Assembly (NCBI GenBank): GCA_964506685.1
Contig: CAZDMQ010000020.1
Location: 1-43,539 of the forward strand
DNA: 43,539 bases
Origin: UBA5336 sp964506685
Lineage (GTDB): Bacteria; Pseudomonadota; Alphaproteobacteria; Caulobacterales; Hyphomonadaceae
Reading direction: 5' to 3'
Below, piece after piece: positions 43,101 through 43,539 of this stretch (positions are counted from its first letter, which is position 1; every line of letters begins with the position of its first letter). The notes beneath the pieces are model-generated. The model made no database searches. It was not told the DNA's origin and saw nothing but the letters and a program-made list of their open reading frames with translations. The translations under genes and the position numbers were made by a program.

Positions 43101-43539
43101 CATAGCCACCCGCGAGATCGAGCGCTTCGGCTTCGGTCAGCCCCAGACCGAAAGTGCCGGTTCCGCCAGCGTCTCCAGCTCCGCCATCGCCAGCCCCGCC
43201 AATAGCGGTCAGGTCGATCGTGTCGATGCGCGCCCGCTCACCACCGTTCGAAATCCCTGTCAGCTCAATAAGATCGCCAGGCGCGAGGGTTGCCGTGAAC
43301 GTCTGCACCGCCGGCGACCCCGTTCCGGACGTCCCGCCGGTGCCCTGCCAAGTGCCGACCTGCGCACCGTTCACAGCCAGGCGATAGGTTCCGACCCCGT
43401 CGGACTCGTCGAGATAGTTGACGCTGATCTCATAGCTGCCCGTGGCCCCGACGAAATTTCCCGCAACTGTACCGGTGCCGCCGGTGCCAACAACCAGACC
43501 GTTGCCGGCGGCTGGATTGGACTCGGTCGCATAGGTCCC
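37183..43539 (-). CDS. Giant modular surface protein / adhesin, C-terminal 2118 residues (5' end outside window)
   Basis: The frame is open to the right edge, so the N-terminus is missing. In order the visible part has three CBM-like modules (the first partial), then an Ig-like domain, a CBM-like module, an Ig-like domain, a fifth CBM-like module, and then eleven cadherin/VCBS-like domains linked by NDAP or NDxP joints. A ~75-residue tail ends ...LDFTPYDGELHLH. Ca2+-binding patterns (DPDGD, NDSDPEG, DxNDAP) recur. Such proteins are secreted and mediate adhesion, biofilm formation or polysaccharide binding. No RTX nonapeptides, LPxTG motif or autotransporter barrel are seen at the C-terminus, so the export route is unclear; type I secretion with a non-RTX signal is possible. 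No secretion genes are adjacent. Confidence 0.9.
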   Translation of the reverse strand, partial: GTYATESNPAAGNGLVVGTGGTGTVAGNFVGATGSYEISVNYLDESDGVGTYRLAVNGAQVGTWQGTGGTSGTGSPAVQTFTATLAPGDLIELTGISNGGERARIDTIDLTAIGGAGDGGAGDAGGTGTFGLGLTEAEALDLAGGYEVQAIAGTSGGAVIGTLTSGSGSGTFSGPNGNYDIKVNYLDESDGVATFQVKVNGNLVDSWQGTGGNSATGTATSRTVNVNLNSGDTITLEGVRADGEAARFDSVDIAAGTGNGGGNTGAPVGLGLTEAEDLDLSGSFDIEARNGASGGEVVRTPEGTYTASGSFTGAAGTYEIDVDWINENDGASTFEFLVNGQVRASWTGAGGTAVFTPATETITTTLNLGDTLAIRGTHVEGEWARADSLFIRSVAGEPANSAPIVASPVVDSSATVGSAFSLVLPIGTFFDPDGDALVLSAGLSGGGALPGWLAFDPATGTFSGVPGAGDAGLVSLSVTASDGEFTAADTFTIAVATEPGGSGSTASIGVGVTEAEALELQDYEIEGRAGVSGGELIRTFGVGTASGTFTGASGAYQLDVDYLNESDGVATWTVLVNGIAQASFLGTGGNNGFGTLATESLTLGLNTGDLITLRGESNAGELARVDRLTVTALGDTNAPPVLANPLADTTAVAGNGFLFAVPAGTFSDADGDSLTLTASLANGDPLPGWLSFNPLTGQFSGTPGTSDVGALSISVVASDGQAAVADTFNVTVAGATNGSAILVAGINEAEDLDLAGYEVENRADALGGQAIRTFANGTMAGTFSGESGLYEVRVDFLNESDGAANWSVLVNGIQQAGFSGVGGGNGLGTPDSETFQLILKDGDQVAITGVRGGDELARLDRVTLTSLEVNEFPVAGDDTAAGDEDSTILVDVLGNDTDPENDPLGIIAIAGQPISVGQSVAVSGADILLNGDGTLSVTPPADFVGDFSFAYTVSDGAGFDIGTVTISLANTNDAPRVVNVPGSVTLNEDSPLNVSLAGVFSEIDPGDTVALTAALSNGDPLPGWMSLEDTPGAEALSGTPTGADTGSYTVTVTATDGAGAATDSTLVVNVGVINDEPDAVDDTVPAQEDRQVTVDLLANDSDEEGNTLLLTAINGNSVIAGETVRVISEVVVDGSLLTASVDVTINLDGTISLLPPEDFEGPISFSYTITDGEFFDTATATINVSAGNDAPVITAALADQQAAEDAAFSFAIPDGTFTDQDGDTLTLTAYQTNGQPLPDWLNFENGTFSGTPDAGDAANLQLMVLASDGQLVAGSIFALEVLATDDAPVASDSLTGAFAVDEGFALDIGDDVPLDDFATDEDTDLSPASLTFTGATLDGQPVADLADIGLSYDPATGAFALDTAGKPLFRDLGPGDTASLVAEFTASDGTSSAAGRYSFTVTGVNDAPSASNDSGAVSEGSQVTLNVLANDSDPEGSGLLVSEINGAAAPIGSVIDVGQATVRVNSNYTLTVTPDADFNGQLAFDYTSSDGELGASGSVTIEVAGVNDVPVANTVDLGTIAGGTVTSETLGDTLDFDLFATDPDSALGTGSFSFSSATIDGGAPLSPAAAGLSYDPATGDLVIDPTSIAAFLALRDGETADVTVVFEVSDGEFLDAGTLGFTVAGANDAPLIGAIGAQSIPEDDTGNALQAAIGAALAGISDPDGDPVSVSLVFTYPDGSGFGEQTVPVAADGSFSYAPPSNFTGTVSVAVLADDGQGLASSVASAGFELTVTAAPDAPVGTDDTATTGEDTPVTIDVLANDSDEDSGDLAITAINGTAVTPGGAVGIGAATVTLTADNQLLVTPGPDDTDPISFDYTVSDSEGLSDTAGVSVAVTALNDAPVAVDFDVPGEVPANTPVELVFGTDFNGLDLASDPDSQLTKDSFVVISGTSGIGYDPASGTLSFDPTASALLQSLPEGQTSAVSADFFVNDGLLSDTGIIGFAVVGVNDAPVLLSPIADQAVDAGTSQFLTASAGAFVDVDQADAITYSATLANGDPLPDWLTINSLTGIFTASPDLADTGGLSIILSATDTFGAVSTDSFELTVNPAASPALDQTPESADSFAFNGITGRAAPFVPPAPENSDAAMPDDASGSIDTLWLDDVELDFTPYDGELHLH
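37400..40935 (-). repeat. Eleven tandem cadherin/Ig-like domains in the surface protein
   Basis: About 90-115 residues each, joined by NDAP-type linkers. Two kinds alternate irregularly. One is the 'DDxxxxxEDxxVTVDVLANDSDxEG' Big_9/VCBS-like kind, ending in FxYTVSDG. The other is the 'LPDWLxFxxxTGxFSGTP' CADG/He_PIG-like kind, with LANGDPLPxWL. Each carries acidic inter-domain sites suited to Ca2+ rigidification. The copies are diverged at DNA level, indicating old duplication. Confidence 0.8.
40940..43539 (-). repeat. Five CBM-like modules interleaved with two Ig-like domains
   Basis: Approximate modules are 40940-41325, 41638-42026, 42355-42745, 42775-43155 and 43175-43539 (partial), with CADG/He_PIG-like domains at about 41340-41637 and 42035-42350. 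Each ~125-residue module opens with (G)LTEAEDLDL, has an (A/G)SGGE-hydrophobic-R turn and a GTFSGxxGxYxIxVxYLNESDGVATWxVLVNG strand pair, and closes with GDxxxLxGxxxxGExARxDxLxL. The pattern recalls CBM6/35/malectin beta-sandwiches; ligand binding is inferred, not shown. Confidence 0.75.

Overview
The window is high-GC, gene-dense bacterial chromosome. It most likely comes from an alphaproteobacterium of the Maricaulales/Hyphomonadaceae type. Three things point there: a feuP-feuQ-cycHJKL-degP-regulator-kinase-glnE order like that of rhizobia and relatives, a Rhodobacter-type gene transfer agent (GTA) structural cluster, and a cyc/ccm System I cytochrome c cluster of alphaproteobacterial layout. 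The genus is my inference. I saw no rRNA, tRNA, CRISPR array or intact insertion sequence.

Layout. (1) 1-1306 (+): the 3' part of an amidase-signature hydrolase, overlapping a GFA/CENP-V-type zinc protein. (2) 1326-3542 (-): an EF-hand periplasmic protein, then an ECF sigma factor, a one-TM putative anti-sigma protein and a CnrX-like periplasmic metal sensor, the last three overlapping. (3) 3609-17716 (-): a PepSY protein, a FeuP/FeuQ-like two-component pair, ccmI-ccmE-ccmF-ccmH, an alpha/beta-hydrolase-OsmC fusion, a DegP protease, a second two-component pair, and glnE. A ~315-bp inverted-repeat element sits just upstream of glnE. (4) 17826-18740 (-): a DnaJ-class co-chaperone without a zinc finger. 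(5) 18812-32504 (-): a GTA head-tail cluster from large terminase through portal, small membrane protein, prohead protease, capsid, adaptor, tail terminator, tail tube, two chaperone-like genes, a very short tape measure, distal tail, hub, NlpC/P60 peptidase and the TIM-barrel 'megatron' protein. (6) 29846-31172 (+): a ParA-like ATPase and an unrecognised 148-aa partner, inserted on the opposite strand between terminase and portal. (7) 32719-37045 (+): an RND efflux adaptor and pump behind a TetR-type palindrome. (8) 37183-43539 (-): the C-terminal 2118 residues of a giant modular surface protein, with five CBM-like modules and 13 cadherin/Ig-like domains; it runs off the right edge.

How the parts work together. 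Regions 3-4 are envelope and redox housekeeping: cytochrome c maturation, periplasmic proteolysis, envelope sensing and nitrogen control. Region 5 would build a small tailed particle. Compared with the Rhodobacter capsulatus GTA it has no small terminase gene in the window, no stopper gene (g7) and an unusually short tape measure. The most novel-looking unit is the ParA-like ATPase plus translationally coupled partner inside this cluster. It has the form of a cargo-positioning pair (ATPase plus small adaptor) and could position particles, DNA or another cargo, or be an unrelated passenger. The sequence does not decide which.
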